This document shows, one piece after another, positions 35,660 through 44,925 of a stretch of DNA of 64,000 nt. The stretch comes from Anaerolineae bacterium. GTDB taxonomy: Bacteria; Chloroflexota; Anaerolineae; Promineifilales; Promineifilaceae. The position numbers and the translations under genes are program-made. Numbering within the stretch: the first letter of the stretch is position 1; the number at the start of each line of letters is the position of its first letter. The notes under the pieces were generated by a model, which was not told the origin of the DNA, made no database searches, and saw only the letters and a list, made by a program, of their open reading frames with translations. Location: the NCBI GenBank assembly GCA_023954475.1, contig JAMLHW010000002.1, forward strand, positions 539,562-603,561, written 5' to 3'.

Positions 35660-36712
35660 ATGAGATCTATTCTTCGCTTGCGTTGGCCAGCCGGTGCAGC
35701 GCTGCTGCTGTTATTGATTCCTGTGCTATTGATCGTTGGCGCGACACAAGGTAATTCGGCCGAACCACTGTTCTTGCCGGTTGTCTCATCATGTAACTTT
35801 GCACCGGGCAGTGCACCGCCGTCGCCACAGGCGCTGATTCGCGTCACACCGACGGGGGGCATCATCGCCAGCACGTACAATGCTAATTCCTTTCTCATCA
35901 CCAACCAATCGGCCGATGGCAGCCAAATCATGTCCGTGCGCTTTGATTTGAGCACATCGCTGCTGCCGGATGTCGTTTTTGATCCCAACGGCGGCGCCGG
36001 TGACAACGTCGCCAAAGATGTCACCGTCGATAGCGACAGCGGCGTCGGCTATGACGGTCGTACGTTTGATCAACCGCGCGACGGGGGTTTTGACGTCGTT
36101 TTGCTGGAATTCGGCGAATTTGAAACCGGCGAAACGTTCGGCTTTTCAGTTGACATTGATCCAACAAGCATTAAAGGCGGCTCATCACCGGGGCCAAACG
36201 AATCGGGCAGCGTATCCGGTCTGGAGATGTCCGGCGCGACGGTAACAGTCAAGTTCATGACGCCGAGCGGTGAAGCGGAATACACCACGTCGCTGCATCC
36301 CGTTGCAGGCAGCGACAGCCTCGGGCAAGCCATTGTGCGCAGCGCGTTGCCCCCTGCCCCACACATCGAAGTGCTGGGTCTGGACACGCCAACGACAACT
36401 CAGGATTCAACCGTACTCGTGCAAATCAGCGGCGAGCCGGGCGCACTGTTTACAGTGTGGAACATGGAAGCCGGTTTGTTTACTGCGGGGTTGCCCGGCG
36501 GCGGCTTTGATCTCGATCCGTTTGAAGCCAATAGTGTCGTGTTGATTCGGCCGATTGAGCAAGAGACATGTTGGGGCACAGCAACAATAGCGATGCCGTT
36601 GGCCAAAGTTCTGCCTGAAGCCGGTCTGAACTATCTCATTGCGTACCAAACTGATCAGGCCGGTTTGATCAGCCCTGCTTCCAACGTGGAAGTGGTCGAA
36701 TTTGTACCGTGA
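35660..36712 (+). CDS. Secreted protein of unknown function
   Basis: About 350 aa. A signal peptide (LRWPAGAALLLLLIPVLLIVGA) is followed by FLPVVSSCNF, a phrase like the FLPVV/FLPIV segment in other exported proteins of this window. The middle is a beta-rich region (ITNQSADGSQIMSVRFDLSTSLLPDVVFDP, read in part) that looks like a carbohydrate- or PEP-type extracellular domain. The C-terminal third resembles an immunoglobulin-like fold (STVLVQISGEPGALFTVWN). The ATG at 35660 has GGAG upstream. No catalytic motif is recognised. Confidence 0.7.
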   Translation: MRSILRLRWPAGAALLLLLIPVLLIVGATQGNSAEPLFLPVVSSCNFAPGSAPPSPQALIRVTPTGGIIASTYNANSFLITNQSADGSQIMSVRFDLSTSLLPDVVFDPNGGAGDNVAKDVTVDSDSGVGYDGRTFDQPRDGGFDVVLLEFGEFETGETFGFSVDIDPTSIKGGSSPGPNESGSVSGLEMSGATVTVKFMTPSGEAEYTTSLHPVAGSDSLGQAIVRSALPPAPHIEVLGLDTPTTTQDSTVLVQISGEPGALFTVWNMEAGLFTAGLPGGGFDLDPFEANSVVLIRPIEQETCWGTATIAMPLAKVLPEAGLNYLIAYQTDQAGLISPASNVEVVEFVP

Positions 36713-36738
36713 CGAGTATTTGTTTGTTGAATTCAGGG

Positions 36739-37512
36739 CTATTCTCCGGCCAGCAAAGCCAGTACGTGTGGCAGTAAATGGCGGTTGGTGGCGAGGGCTT
36801 CACCGGCATGGATCGTTTCGTTGCCGCGCCAATCACCGTAGTAGCCGCCCGCTTCGCGCAGGATCGCCGGAAACGGCCCACAATCCCAGACGTTGGTGAT
36901 CGGATCGAGGGCAATTTCGACACGACCGGTAGCGACAAGGGCGTAGCCGTACGCGTCGCACCATCCCGCATTGTAATAGCTGGCTTGCTGCAGGCGCTGC
37001 CACGCCGCGCCTTTGTCACCGTATCGGCCGAAACTGGCTGTATCGATGTGGGCAATGATGCTGCGTGAGAGATCGGTTTCGGCCGAAGCACGCGCCCGTC
37101 TCCCATTCCACCAACATCCCAGCCCGGTCGCCGCCGCCACCATCTCATTCAACGCCGGGAAATAACAGGCACCGACTTCAATGCGCCCTTCGATCTCCAG
37201 ACCCAGCAGCACACCGTAGAGCGGCACACCGCGCATAAATGACTTTGTGCCGTCAATCGGATCGACAAACCAGCGATGCGTCGCGCCTGCGGTGTCTGCA
37301 ACGCCGTACTCTTCACCGACGACAGCATGACCCGGAAAACGCGCTTCGATGCGGCTGCGAATCAGCTTCTCGGCCTCCTTGTCGGCAATGGTGACCGGCG
37401 AATCGTCGGCCTTGAAATCGGCACGCAGGCCGGTTTGATAGTAGCCGAGGGTCAACCGACCGGCTTGCCAGGCGGTTTCAACTGCAAAGTCGTAGAAGGT
37501 TTGTAGTGACAT
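36739..37512 (-). CDS. Inositol monophosphatase family phosphatase, HisN-like
   Basis: About 257 aa, the usual family length. Metal-binding motifs are present: GEEYG near residue 70, WFVDPIDGTKSFMRGVPLYG near 82-101, and the C-terminal metal site WDCGPFPAILREAGG. The TKSF(M)RGVPLYG form is typical of histidinol-phosphate phosphatases of the HisN type, though inositol phosphate or other sugar phosphates remain possible. No other histidine genes are nearby. ATG at 37512 is chosen because the upstream in-frame extension has no family similarity and runs through a short GAGATT repeat. Confidence 0.85.
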   Translation of the reverse strand: MSLQTFYDFAVETAWQAGRLTLGYYQTGLRADFKADDSPVTIADKEAEKLIRSRIEARFPGHAVVGEEYGVADTAGATHRWFVDPIDGTKSFMRGVPLYGVLLGLEIEGRIEVGACYFPALNEMVAAATGLGCWWNGRRARASAETDLSRSIIAHIDTASFGRYGDKGAAWQRLQQASYYNAGWCDAYGYALVATGRVEIALDPITNVWDCGPFPAILREAGGYYGDWRGNETIHAGEALATNRHLLPHVLALLAGE

Positions 37513-37590
37513 AGTTTGGAGATTGGAGATTAGGAGATTGAGGAACGCAGTGAAAGGGTGTGTAAGGCACTCGATTGGCATATCGAATCG

Positions 37591-38421
37591 TCAAAACTCA
37601 ACATCGCTATCATCAGTCAGTGCTTGATGCCACTGGCGCAAATAATTCATCGCTTCGTCAAATTTTGTGGCCGGCAACTGTTTGTAGCTCGTGATACCAA
37701 ATTGACGATACAGCTCGCCGTAGACACCGCCAAATTCATTACGTCCGCTGCGTTTTGACAAAGCAATGGCAATCGCTTTGACCGATTGGCTGATCTGCAT
37801 CGCCTGATCGGCGGTCACGTAGCGATCAGCAGCGCCGAGTGTGGCTTCAATCGTCTCTATACGACGGTCGTGGTCAGACAGATGACTTTCGGCCGAATCG
37901 AGTCGTGCTTCTAACAATATCTGCTGCCGCGCCATTTGCATGATAGCCTGCGCCATCTTGTACGCTTGCACAGCAGGTGAATCGCTGTTGAGCAATTCTG
38001 TAAACGACGGATCTGCCGTCAGGCGCCCTTCGGCAAACGCCTCAGCCAAGACATCGTAGCATTCGCGCTGATAGCGAATCACTTTCTCGCGCAATTCCGG
38101 TTTCACACGCGCCGACGACACACCAAAAAGGAAGCCGCTGAGGTATTTAAGTGGCAAACAGGTCATGTTGCGGTGCTGTGCCGCCTCACCCTGCGTGTCC
38201 ATTACGGACACAGAGATGATCGCATCGGCCAAAACAGGATCGCGCTTGAGGCGTTTGCTCTGGGCCGACCACTGGACGCCCAACAAATCGCAAATCGGCC
38301 GAACTGGAACGTAGATCGTATCATCTTCCATGCGGACAGCAGTAACGTTGTCACCGTAAAACTCAACTTCACGTTGCTCAACCACACTTAATGCTTTTGC
38401 CTTCATATAATTGCTCATCAT
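37591..38421 (-). CDS. P22 antirepressor-like protein
   Basis: 276 aa. The N-terminal domain (about residues 15-125) matches the phage P22 antirepressor fold: EFYGDNVTAVRMEDDTIYVPVRPICDLLGVQWSAQ, read in part, then CLPLKYLSGFLFGVSSARVKPELREKVIRYQRECYDVL, also read in part. The C-terminal part is helical (AMAQ/EARLDSAESHLSDHD coiled coil) and ends in an ORF6C-like GVYGELYRQFGITSYKQLP segment. In phages these proteins counter repressors; chromosomal copies are common and poorly understood. No phage genes adjoin it. Two palindromes lie directly upstream and a near-copy of one lies inside the gene, suggesting autoregulation. Confidence 0.82.
   Translation of the reverse strand: MMSNYMKAKALSVVEQREVEFYGDNVTAVRMEDDTIYVPVRPICDLLGVQWSAQSKRLKRDPVLADAIISVSVMDTQGEAAQHRNMTCLPLKYLSGFLFGVSSARVKPELREKVIRYQRECYDVLAEAFAEGRLTADPSFTELLNSDSPAVQAYKMAQAIMQMARQQILLEARLDSAESHLSDHDRRIETIEATLGAADRYVTADQAMQISQSVKAIAIALSKRSGRNEFGGVYGELYRQFGITSYKQLPATKFDEAMNYLRQWHQALTDDSDVEF
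38192..38211. promoter_or_regulatory. Internal copy of the GTGTCC...GGACAC palindrome
   Basis: GTGTCC-ATTAC-GGACAC lies inside the antirepressor-like gene. With its preceding CTGC it matches the site just upstream of the gene in all but two positions, which is unexpected by chance. It could be a second operator. Confidence 0.5.
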
Positions 38422-38439
38422 TCGCTTTCAGATCGCTGC

Positions 38440-38456
38440 GTGTCCATAACAGACAC
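38440..38456. promoter_or_regulatory. Palindrome upstream of the antirepressor-like gene
   Basis: GTGTC-CATAACA-GACAC lies 19 bp before the start codon of the antirepressor-like gene and matches the internal copy at 38195-38211. This is a good candidate operator. Confidence 0.55.
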
Positions 38457-38460
38457 CCGC

Positions 38461-38477
38461 GTAGACAAAATGTCTAC
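38461..38477. promoter_or_regulatory. Perfect palindrome GTAGACAAAATGTCTAC
   Basis: Seven-base arms around AAA, in the 52-bp gap between the MazG-like gene and the antirepressor-like gene and covering the MazG stop codon. The half-site GTAGACA also occurs twice upstream of parA (57472-57478 and 57522-57528), so one regulator might recognise both. Confidence 0.55.
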
Positions 38478-38824
38478 TCAGGTCCCACTTCGTGCAGTTT
38501 CTTGTTGTTGGCGTGGCGGTCGCGGTCACGTTGGGTCTTTTTGTCGAGATTGCGCTGCACCGCCACGGTCAAATCGACGCCGGTCTGGTTGGCGAGGCAG
38601 ACGAGGACAAACAGCACATCGGCCATTTCGTCGGCCAGATCAGGCGCTTCGGCCGAATCCTTCCAGCTCTGATCCCCGTATTCCCGCGCCATGATCCGCG
38701 CCAATTCGCCAACCTCTTCCATCAACACGGCCGTATTGGTCAATTCCGAATAATAGCGCACACCGATAGTCTTAATCCATTCATCGACTGTCTGCTGGTA
38801 TGCACGCAACGTCAATTCGCTCAT
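38474..38824 (-). CDS. MazG-like nucleotide pyrophosphohydrolase
   Basis: 116 aa, a single all-alpha MazG unit of typical size. The Mg-binding pattern is visible: MEEVGELARIM (ExxE) near residues 35-45 and DEMADVLFVLVCLANQ (ExxD) near 64-79. Family members hydrolyse NTPs or dNTPs to monophosphates, as house-cleaning or stress enzymes. It lies 9 bp after the racemase gene and 52 bp before the antirepressor-like gene on the same strand. Confidence 0.88.
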   Translation of the reverse strand: MSELTLRAYQQTVDEWIKTIGVRYYSELTNTAVLMEEVGELARIMAREYGDQSWKDSAEAPDLADEMADVLFVLVCLANQTGVDLTVAVQRNLDKKTQRDRDRHANNKKLHEVGPE

Positions 38825-38833
38825 ACAATTTCC

Positions 38834-40024
38834 TCAACGGTTTCGGCCGAACAAGCCAGCCTGCCGCAGTTTCTCGATCTCTCCCTGACTGTACCCGATT
38901 TCAGTCAAAATGGCATCTGTGGCAGCGCCTGCTGCTGTGCCGGCGTGGCGATATTCTGCCGTGCTATGCGAAAACTTCAACGGTCGGCCGATTTGCCGCT
39001 GCGTGCCGCCGTTCGGTCGCGGCACGTTGACGATCATGTCTCGCGCCACAGCTTGCGGATGCGCTGCAGCCTCATCGACCGTCAACACCGGCTCGACGCA
39101 CACATCGAGCGGCTCAAAAATCGCCATCCATTCGGCCAGGCTCTTCGTCGCTATCGTTTGCGCAATCTCGTCACGGAGGCGGCGCTGGGCTGCCGGCGAC
39201 ATAGCGGCACGTACCTCTACTAAATCAGGACGCTCCAAACCGGCACACAAACCGGCCCAGAATTTCGGCTCCAGACTGCCGATAGACAGAAAACGATCGT
39301 CGGCCGTGCGATAGTAACCGTAAAATGTGCCGCCGTTGAGCAGGCCGCCTTCACGCTGCGGATTACTGCCGCTGACGAACTGCTCGCCGGCGGCCAGCGC
39401 ATTCCACATCCAGGCCATGTCGTACATGGAAACATCGACAAATTGGCCTTGGCCGGTGGCGCGGCGCTGAATTTCGGCCGATAAAACACCGATCACCGCC
39501 CCCATCGCCCCACCGCCAATATCGGCGATTTGCAATGACAACGGTTTCGGTCCGTCGGCGACCGTTCCCATGTGGCTCATCACACCGGCAAGCGCGAGAT
39601 AGTTGTTGTCGTGCCCGGCACGCTGCGCCAACGGCCCGGTCTGTCCATAACCGGTCACGGCGCAATAGATCAGGCGCGGATTCACCGCTTTGAGCGCTTC
39701 ATAACCGATGCCGAGCCGATCCATTACACCAGGACGAAACCCTTCCAGCACGATGTCATACGTCTCCACGAGTCGCAAAATAACGGCAGCCGCACCCGGC
39801 TGCTTCAGATCAAGCGCCAGCGACCGCTTGTTGCGTCCCAATACGCCATGCCATGCCGCTGTGCCCTGGTCATCAAATGGCGGCATGGCACGGACGAGAT
39901 CGATGCGCGTCGGCGACTCAATGCGAATGACATCAGCGCCCAAATCGGCAAGCATCATCGTGCCGAATGGCCCCGGCAGCAGGGTGGTAAAGTCCAGGAT
40001 TTTCAGTGATGCTAGTGGCCCCAT
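38834..40024 (-). CDS. CoA-transferase family III protein, alpha-methylacyl-CoA racemase-like
   Basis: 396 aa. The family III fold starts LKILDFTTLLPGPFGTMMLADLGADVIRIE, read in part. The AMACR catalytic pair is present at the expected 30-residue spacing: His138 in AGHDNNYLALAGV and Asp168 in LQIADIGGG. This favours racemase over CaiB-type transferase. Such enzymes invert 2-methylacyl-CoA stereochemistry so that branched acids can enter beta-oxidation. The thiolase at 46277 could be metabolically related but is not in the same operon. Confidence 0.85.
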   Translation of the reverse strand: MGPLASLKILDFTTLLPGPFGTMMLADLGADVIRIESPTRIDLVRAMPPFDDQGTAAWHGVLGRNKRSLALDLKQPGAAAVILRLVETYDIVLEGFRPGVMDRLGIGYEALKAVNPRLIYCAVTGYGQTGPLAQRAGHDNNYLALAGVMSHMGTVADGPKPLSLQIADIGGGAMGAVIGVLSAEIQRRATGQGQFVDVSMYDMAWMWNALAAGEQFVSGSNPQREGGLLNGGTFYGYYRTADDRFLSIGSLEPKFWAGLCAGLERPDLVEVRAAMSPAAQRRLRDEIAQTIATKSLAEWMAIFEPLDVCVEPVLTVDEAAAHPQAVARDMIVNVPRPNGGTQRQIGRPLKFSHSTAEYRHAGTAAGAATDAILTEIGYSQGEIEKLRQAGLFGRNR

Positions 40025-40057
40025 TCCCCGTTTCCTTATGTGTTGGCAAGCATTCGT

Positions 40058-41083
40058 TCACGATGTGAATCGTCGCTCATACGCTGCCAGAAATCGGCCG
40101 AAACGCGTGTGTGCATACGGAATAAACCGAATCTTTTGCAGCGGCTCCAGCGCCAACGGCAGCGCCGCCATCGCGTACATATAGTCCGAAAGCATGATCA
40201 TGTCCTGCGTCTCCTGCATGAGCTGCTGCAACGCATTATCCCGGTCAGCGGCACAGTTGAACACCTCATTGTCCAGATATGCGCTGACCAAAACAGCAAT
40301 ATCGTCCACCGTATATGGCGAATCACCCACGCGGAAATACGGGTAATCAGGTAGCTTATGCTCCATGACTGTCTCGGCAAACAGATTGGCAAAATCAAAA
40401 GCACGATGATTCAGGCATGAGAACTCGAAATCGAGCAGCCTGATGTCGCCAATGCGCAGCCACATGATGTTGCCGTGGTACGTATCGTTGTGGCAGAAAA
40501 CCGGCTCGCCGGTCGGCAAGCAGTGCAGCACCTTCGCCAATGTCTCGTCGCTGTAAAGTTCACGCAATTCGGCGCACATTTCCTGCTCATTGCCCGGAAA
40601 AACGCCGACCATATCCTCTACGACGAATCGCGCTTGCGGTCCCCATTTGGCGTGAAGCAGTTTAAAAAAGGTCTGTTCGGGCAGGTTGCGCGGTTTGATC
40701 TGGTGAAAACGGTGCAACTGATCGGCTATTTTGTGCAGAATCTCCGGGTTTTTGAGGTCTTCGGCCGATAATGTGCGTCCGTCATAAAACGCCTCAATCC
40801 GACAAGTCTCGTCGTAGTAGTAACAGTGGGCGGCAATCTGCTCTGCGCCAAGCAGCAGAAACACGTCGCGTTCGGTCGCGAAATCGAGTATGGCGTTTTC
40901 TTTGCCTGCCAGCTTGCGGTAGAGCACAGCCGGTGGTTGGACGGCGACCCGCGCCCGAATACCCATTGTGAATGATGAAAATCCTTTGGGATCGTCAAAG
41001 TCAAACTGTTCGGCCGATAACGGCTGCCACTCTGGAAACAATGCCTGACATTGACGAAACGCCTCTTGTTTTGCTGCTTTCAT
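40058..41083 (-). CDS. Choline/ethanolamine kinase-like phosphotransferase (APH fold)
   Basis: 341 aa. The N-lobe carries VLYRKLAGKENAILDFATERDVF. The catalytic loop is FCHNDTYHGNIMW, and the metal-binding motif LLDFEFSCLNHRAFDFANLFAE matches choline/ethanolamine kinases rather than antibiotic kinases. The substrate is probably a small amino alcohol or related metabolite. It lies 33 bp before the racemase gene on the same strand and may be co-transcribed with it. Confidence 0.82.
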   Translation of the reverse strand: MKAAKQEAFRQCQALFPEWQPLSAEQFDFDDPKGFSSFTMGIRARVAVQPPAVLYRKLAGKENAILDFATERDVFLLLGAEQIAAHCYYYDETCRIEAFYDGRTLSAEDLKNPEILHKIADQLHRFHQIKPRNLPEQTFFKLLHAKWGPQARFVVEDMVGVFPGNEQEMCAELRELYSDETLAKVLHCLPTGEPVFCHNDTYHGNIMWLRIGDIRLLDFEFSCLNHRAFDFANLFAETVMEHKLPDYPYFRVGDSPYTVDDIAVLVSAYLDNEVFNCAADRDNALQQLMQETQDMIMLSDYMYAMAALPLALEPLQKIRFIPYAHTRFGRFLAAYERRFTS

Positions 41084-41170
41084 CCATTAATTCCCTTGGT
41101 GCGCGGTTGAACGATCAGCCGTTGACGTGCTATCATAACATCATAGGAGTCATCGCGTAAGGAGCGAATT

Positions 41171-41602
41171 ATGGCCGATCTGTTATGTCCAGTTTGCAAT
41201 GCAGCTAATGGCAGCGCAAGTCGCTATTGTCGACGCTGCGGTTCTGATCTGTTTCACGATGTGACCGTTGTACCGGCACGTCCCAGCAGTTTGCAGAAAG
41301 TGAGCCGGGCATTGCCGTCCAAGCAAATGAAGCAAGTCAGTCAGGCCGTCGCTGTCAGCGTTGCTGCCCTTGCGCTGGAAGCGGGCATTTCGTGGCTGCG
41401 CAAGCGGCTGCGTGAACAGAAAATTGAGTCGCTGCCCACTGTTCAGGAGCCGAAAGCGACTGTAATTCGGCCGAATGAACGAAACCTGTCACGGCGCGAA
41501 GGCGCTACAATGTTCCGGCAGCGCACAACGCAACTGTGGCGCAACGGTCAGATGACCCATGAAATCGTCGAAAATGAGCAGATCATCTGGAGCGACGACT
41601 AA
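41171..41602 (+). CDS. Small zinc-ribbon protein
   Basis: 143 aa. An N-terminal zinc ribbon (CPVCNAANGSASRYCRRCG, residues 6-24) is followed by a hydrophobic Ala/Val-rich helix (VAVSVAALALEAGISWL), then a basic charged tail. An AAGGAG site precedes the ATG. No function is recognised; a membrane-associated adaptor is possible. It converges on the phosphoesterase gene only 6 bp away. Confidence 0.75.
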   Translation: MADLLCPVCNAANGSASRYCRRCGSDLFHDVTVVPARPSSLQKVSRALPSKQMKQVSQAVAVSVAALALEAGISWLRKRLREQKIESLPTVQEPKATVIRPNERNLSRREGATMFRQRTTQLWRNGQMTHEIVENEQIIWSDD

Positions 41603-41608
41603 TCGACT

Positions 41609-42100
41609 TCAGAGTGTGATGATTTCGGCCGAATTGCTGTCCGTATCGTAAATCGCACCCGTCGCAGCCCCATACGCTCCCATCACCTCGCCCGGATTCA
41701 GCCACAAACAAGCGCCAAACTGCGTTTCCGCCATTTGATGGGTATGCCCGGAAAAAACAGCATCGTAGTCACCCGTGCGTGCTAACGCCTGCGCATAAAA
41801 CGGGTAGTGGGTGACGGCAATCTGCCGACCGCCCAACGCCAGTTCGGCGTATTCGCCGTGCAGCTTGAGGTTGGGAAACTGGTCGCGTGCAATCGAATTG
41901 ATGGCGAAGCGGTCGCCGTCTCCATTGCCAAAAACGCAATGCACCGTTCCACCCCAACCACCCAGCACCCGTACCGGTACAGGTGAGCAAAAATCGCCAC
42001 AGAAGATTGCCGTCTCTATGCCACGCTCTGTATACAGCGCCAGCAACTTGCGCAAATGACCCAGATTGTCGTGAATGTCAGAAAATACACCGATTTGCAT
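41609..42100 (-). CDS. YfcE/MJ0936-type metallophosphoesterase
   Basis: 163 aa, the compact family length. Metal-ligand motifs are in order: FSDIHDN (7-13), FCGDFCSP (near 33-40), FGNGDGD (near 57-63), VTHYP (near 95-99) and SGHTHQ (near 116-121). Relatives hydrolyse phosphodiesters such as bis-pNPP or cyclic nucleotides in vitro; the physiological substrate is unclear. Confidence 0.9.
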   Translation of the reverse strand: MQIGVFSDIHDNLGHLRKLLALYTERGIETAIFCGDFCSPVPVRVLGGWGGTVHCVFGNGDGDRFAINSIARDQFPNLKLHGEYAELALGGRQIAVTHYPFYAQALARTGDYDAVFSGHTHQMAETQFGACLWLNPGEVMGAYGAATGAIYDTDSNSAEIITL

Positions 42101-42121
42101 CCTGCCCTCGCTCGATCCGCT

Positions 42122-42655
42122 TTACGGCAGATCAGGTACATCGCTTTTTTCGTGGATCAATTCAACCTCACCGGCGGCAGGCAGTTTTTCGAGTTGCTGC
42201 CAGACGGTGACGCCGGATGTGCGGTCGATGCCGAACACAAGCGGACTGGCTTCGCTGCCGGTACCGCCCGTCCCCACCCAGGCTCGTACATAAGCTGCGT
42301 GTTCCTCCGGATTGCGCAGCCAGATGTGCAACTGGCGGTGGCGGGGAAAATCAATGTACCGCATACCGGCAATGTCCGACCACGGCAACACATCGGCCAC
42401 GCGTGGATCGCGCACACCGGTCGCGGAAAGCACGATTTGTGGCCGCCGCCACTGCATCCAGGCTGCGAGTAAGGTCAAACCCCCCAGCACAATCAAAAGC
42501 AGCGTACCACCCGACGCCTTGCCGATAAATGCGCTCCAAACTGCACCCAGCAAGATAACGCCACCCAACGTGCTCAAGGCAATGACACGGGGCACGATTG
42601 TCCAGCGCGAACTGTAGGAGAATCGCGCCGGCGGATTCGTCGTTTCGGCCGTCAT
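42122..42655 (-). CDS. Two-TM membrane protein with PH-like domain
   Basis: 177 aa. Two adjacent hydrophobic helices (about residues 22-44 and 48-66) are followed by a soluble region (IVLSATGVRDPRVADVLPWSDIAGMRYIDF, read in part) of the kind annotated as bacterial PH-like or DUF2244/DUF2982-type domains. Its start overlaps the oxidoreductase stop by 4 nt (ATGA), so the two genes are translated together. No direct functional link is evident. Confidence 0.7.
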   Translation of the reverse strand: MTAETTNPPARFSYSSRWTIVPRVIALSTLGGVILLGAVWSAFIGKASGGTLLLIVLGGLTLLAAWMQWRRPQIVLSATGVRDPRVADVLPWSDIAGMRYIDFPRHRQLHIWLRNPEEHAAYVRAWVGTGGTGSEASPLVFGIDRTSGVTVWQQLEKLPAAGEVELIHEKSDVPDLP

Positions 42656-44841
42656 GCGTTCACAACCTCGGAACTGGCCTTCGGCCGAAATGCCGTCACA
42701 TGCACCGGCACACCATTGAGCGCCGCATTGCCGGAAAGCGTGTCGATCAGCGTTTCATCGGTCAAATCGTTGACGCTGACGCCCGGCCTTTCGTTGGCTA
42801 TACGAAGACGCGAACCAGTGCGACCGTGCCCCCATCCGTGCGGTACACTGACAACGCCGGGCATCATATCGGCCGAAATCTCCACTTCAATTGTCACGGA
42901 GCCAATCCGCGACGTGACGACTGCTAAATCACCGTTTTGCAGCGCTCTGGCACGCGCATCGACAGGATTGATGAGTAGTGTGCAGCGATTTTTACCCTTG
43001 ACCAGGCGAGCGCTGTTGTGCATCCACGAATTGTTGCTGCGCAGTTGTCGCCTGCCGATCAGGCGCAAATCAAACGCATCGGCCGAATGCTGCGTTTCGA
43101 GCAAGCGTGCTGCCCGGTCTACATCTTCCAGGAACAGGCCCGGTGCGAGATCGATCATGCGATCTTTGGTGAACAAACGCTGCGGCAATACAGGTTGCAG
43201 CGGCCCCAAATCAACGCCGTGCGGCTGCTGCCGCAGCTTGAATAACGTCAGACCATCGCCGCGCTGCCGCCCACCGCGTGAGCCGTATGGCCCAAAGCGC
43301 AATCCCAGATCGAGCAGTTGGCGCGGCTTGAAACGACGAAAAATATCGGCCGAATGCGGTTTCGAGCCAGGTTCAAAACCTTCCAGTCGATCGCGCAGTT
43401 CCCGCAAAATCTGCCAATCGTGGCGCGTATCCTCATCCGGCTCGAAGAGCGCCGGTGAAAACTTGGCCGAATTGCGCACGGCAAAATTGTGGAAAACCAG
43501 ATCGTAGTGCTCGGTTTCCAGACCGGTTGTCGGCGGCAAAATAATGTCAGCGTGGCGCGTCGTCTCGTTGATGTAAATGTCTATGGACACCATGAAATCA
43601 AGCGTCGCCAAGGCGCTGTCGAGTTGGGCGCCGTTCGATGTCGAGAGCACCGGATTACCTGCGTTCGTGATCAGGAGCTTGATTTGACCCCCACCGGGCG
43701 TCGTGATTTCCTCAGCCAGCGCAGCGACGGGCAGCTCGCCGCCAAATGCGGGCAGTTCGCGCACGCGGCTGCGGTAACGATCAAAATTGCCAAACGATCC
43801 CATCATGGCCTGAAGACCGACGATGTCGATGGCCGGCAACGGAAACATCGCCCCACCCGGCTCGTCGAAGTTGCCGGTGACAATATTGAGCACGTTGATC
43901 AACCAGTGGCACAAGCTGCCAAATTGCTGCGTAGACACACCCATGCGCCCATAAAATACGGCGGTCGGTGCCGTGACGAAATCAGCGGCAATTTGGTGGA
44001 TTGTTTCGGCCGAAATACCTGTCACATCTGCGACAACGGCCGGCGCAAACGGCGCAACGATGTGACGCACCGACTCCAGACCTTTTACCACCGTCTCTAA
44101 CCGCGCCGGCGTCACCCAATCTTCAGCAAAGATGACGTGGAGCAGCGCCAGCAAGAACAACACATCGCTGCCGGGCCGAATAAAGTGATGTGCATCAGCT
44201 TTTTGCGCCGTTTCTGTGCAGCGCGGATCGATCACGACTATTTTGCCGCCACGCGCCTGAATCGCCTTCAACCGCCGGTCGACACCAGCCGCCGTCATCA
44301 GACTGCCGTTCGAAACCAGCGGATTCGCGCCCAGCATGAGCAAATAATCGGTGCGGTCGATGTCAGGAACGGGAATAAACAGTTGGTGACCAAACATGGT
44401 CAGTGCCGCCAGGTGGTGCGGCAGTTGGTCGACCGATGTAGCGCTGAAGCGATTGCGCGTACGCAGCGCACGAATAAAAGGTGCGCCGTAAAGCATCGCA
44501 CCTGTGTTGTGCACATTGGGATTGCCCTGGTAAACGGCAACCGCGTTGCGCCCGCATTCAGATTGGATGCGCTGAATTTGGCGGACAACCTCGCTGAACG
44601 CATCGTCCCAACTGATGCGCTGCCAGCTTGTCGCCGTGCGTCGCACGGGATGGCGCAACCGATCGGGATCGGCATGAATGTCCTGCAACGCCGTCGCTTT
44701 GGGGCAGATGTGACCCTGGCTGAACGGATCGTCTTTGTCCCCCCTGATCGCCGTAATCTGGTCACCGTCCAGCGTGATGACAATGCCGCACATCGCTTCA
44801 CAGAGATTGCAAGTGCGGTAATGGGTTCGTTTTTCAGGCAT
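42652..44841 (-). CDS. Molybdopterin oxidoreductase (DMSO reductase superfamily)
   Basis: About 729 aa. The N-terminal iron-sulfur motif is Cys11-x2-Cys14-x3-Cys18-x27-Cys46 (CNLCEAMCG ... GHICPKA), as in formate dehydrogenase/nitrate reductase-like proteins. The domain III motif DYLLMLGANPLVSNGSLM and the C-terminal molybdopterin-guanine-dinucleotide-binding domain (SWMHNSARLVKG, VVSVPHGWGHG) are present. No twin-Arg signal is seen, so it is probably cytoplasmic. The residue coordinating Mo is not obvious and the substrate is unknown. ATGs at 44841 and 44868 and a start at 44913 are possible; 44841 has AGGA at good spacing. Confidence 0.88.
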   Translation of the reverse strand: MPEKRTHYRTCNLCEAMCGIVITLDGDQITAIRGDKDDPFSQGHICPKATALQDIHADPDRLRHPVRRTATSWQRISWDDAFSEVVRQIQRIQSECGRNAVAVYQGNPNVHNTGAMLYGAPFIRALRTRNRFSATSVDQLPHHLAALTMFGHQLFIPVPDIDRTDYLLMLGANPLVSNGSLMTAAGVDRRLKAIQARGGKIVVIDPRCTETAQKADAHHFIRPGSDVLFLLALLHVIFAEDWVTPARLETVVKGLESVRHIVAPFAPAVVADVTGISAETIHQIAADFVTAPTAVFYGRMGVSTQQFGSLCHWLINVLNIVTGNFDEPGGAMFPLPAIDIVGLQAMMGSFGNFDRYRSRVRELPAFGGELPVAALAEEITTPGGGQIKLLITNAGNPVLSTSNGAQLDSALATLDFMVSIDIYINETTRHADIILPPTTGLETEHYDLVFHNFAVRNSAKFSPALFEPDEDTRHDWQILRELRDRLEGFEPGSKPHSADIFRRFKPRQLLDLGLRFGPYGSRGGRQRGDGLTLFKLRQQPHGVDLGPLQPVLPQRLFTKDRMIDLAPGLFLEDVDRAARLLETQHSADAFDLRLIGRRQLRSNNSWMHNSARLVKGKNRCTLLINPVDARARALQNGDLAVVTSRIGSVTIEVEISADMMPGVVSVPHGWGHGRTGSRLRIANERPGVSVNDLTDETLIDTLSGNAALNGVPVHVTAFRPKASSEVVNA

Positions 44842-44925
44842 GTGTGCAATCCTGTCCTGACTACTCATGGTTCGAGCTTCCAATGCAGAACGACGCTTCT
44901 GCAGCGCGCGCATTAGCTAAAAACA

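Noticed and set aside
37519..37542. Three GAGATT units upstream of the HisN-like gene
   Set aside because: Very short and imperfect; likely a simple-sequence slip with no sign of function.
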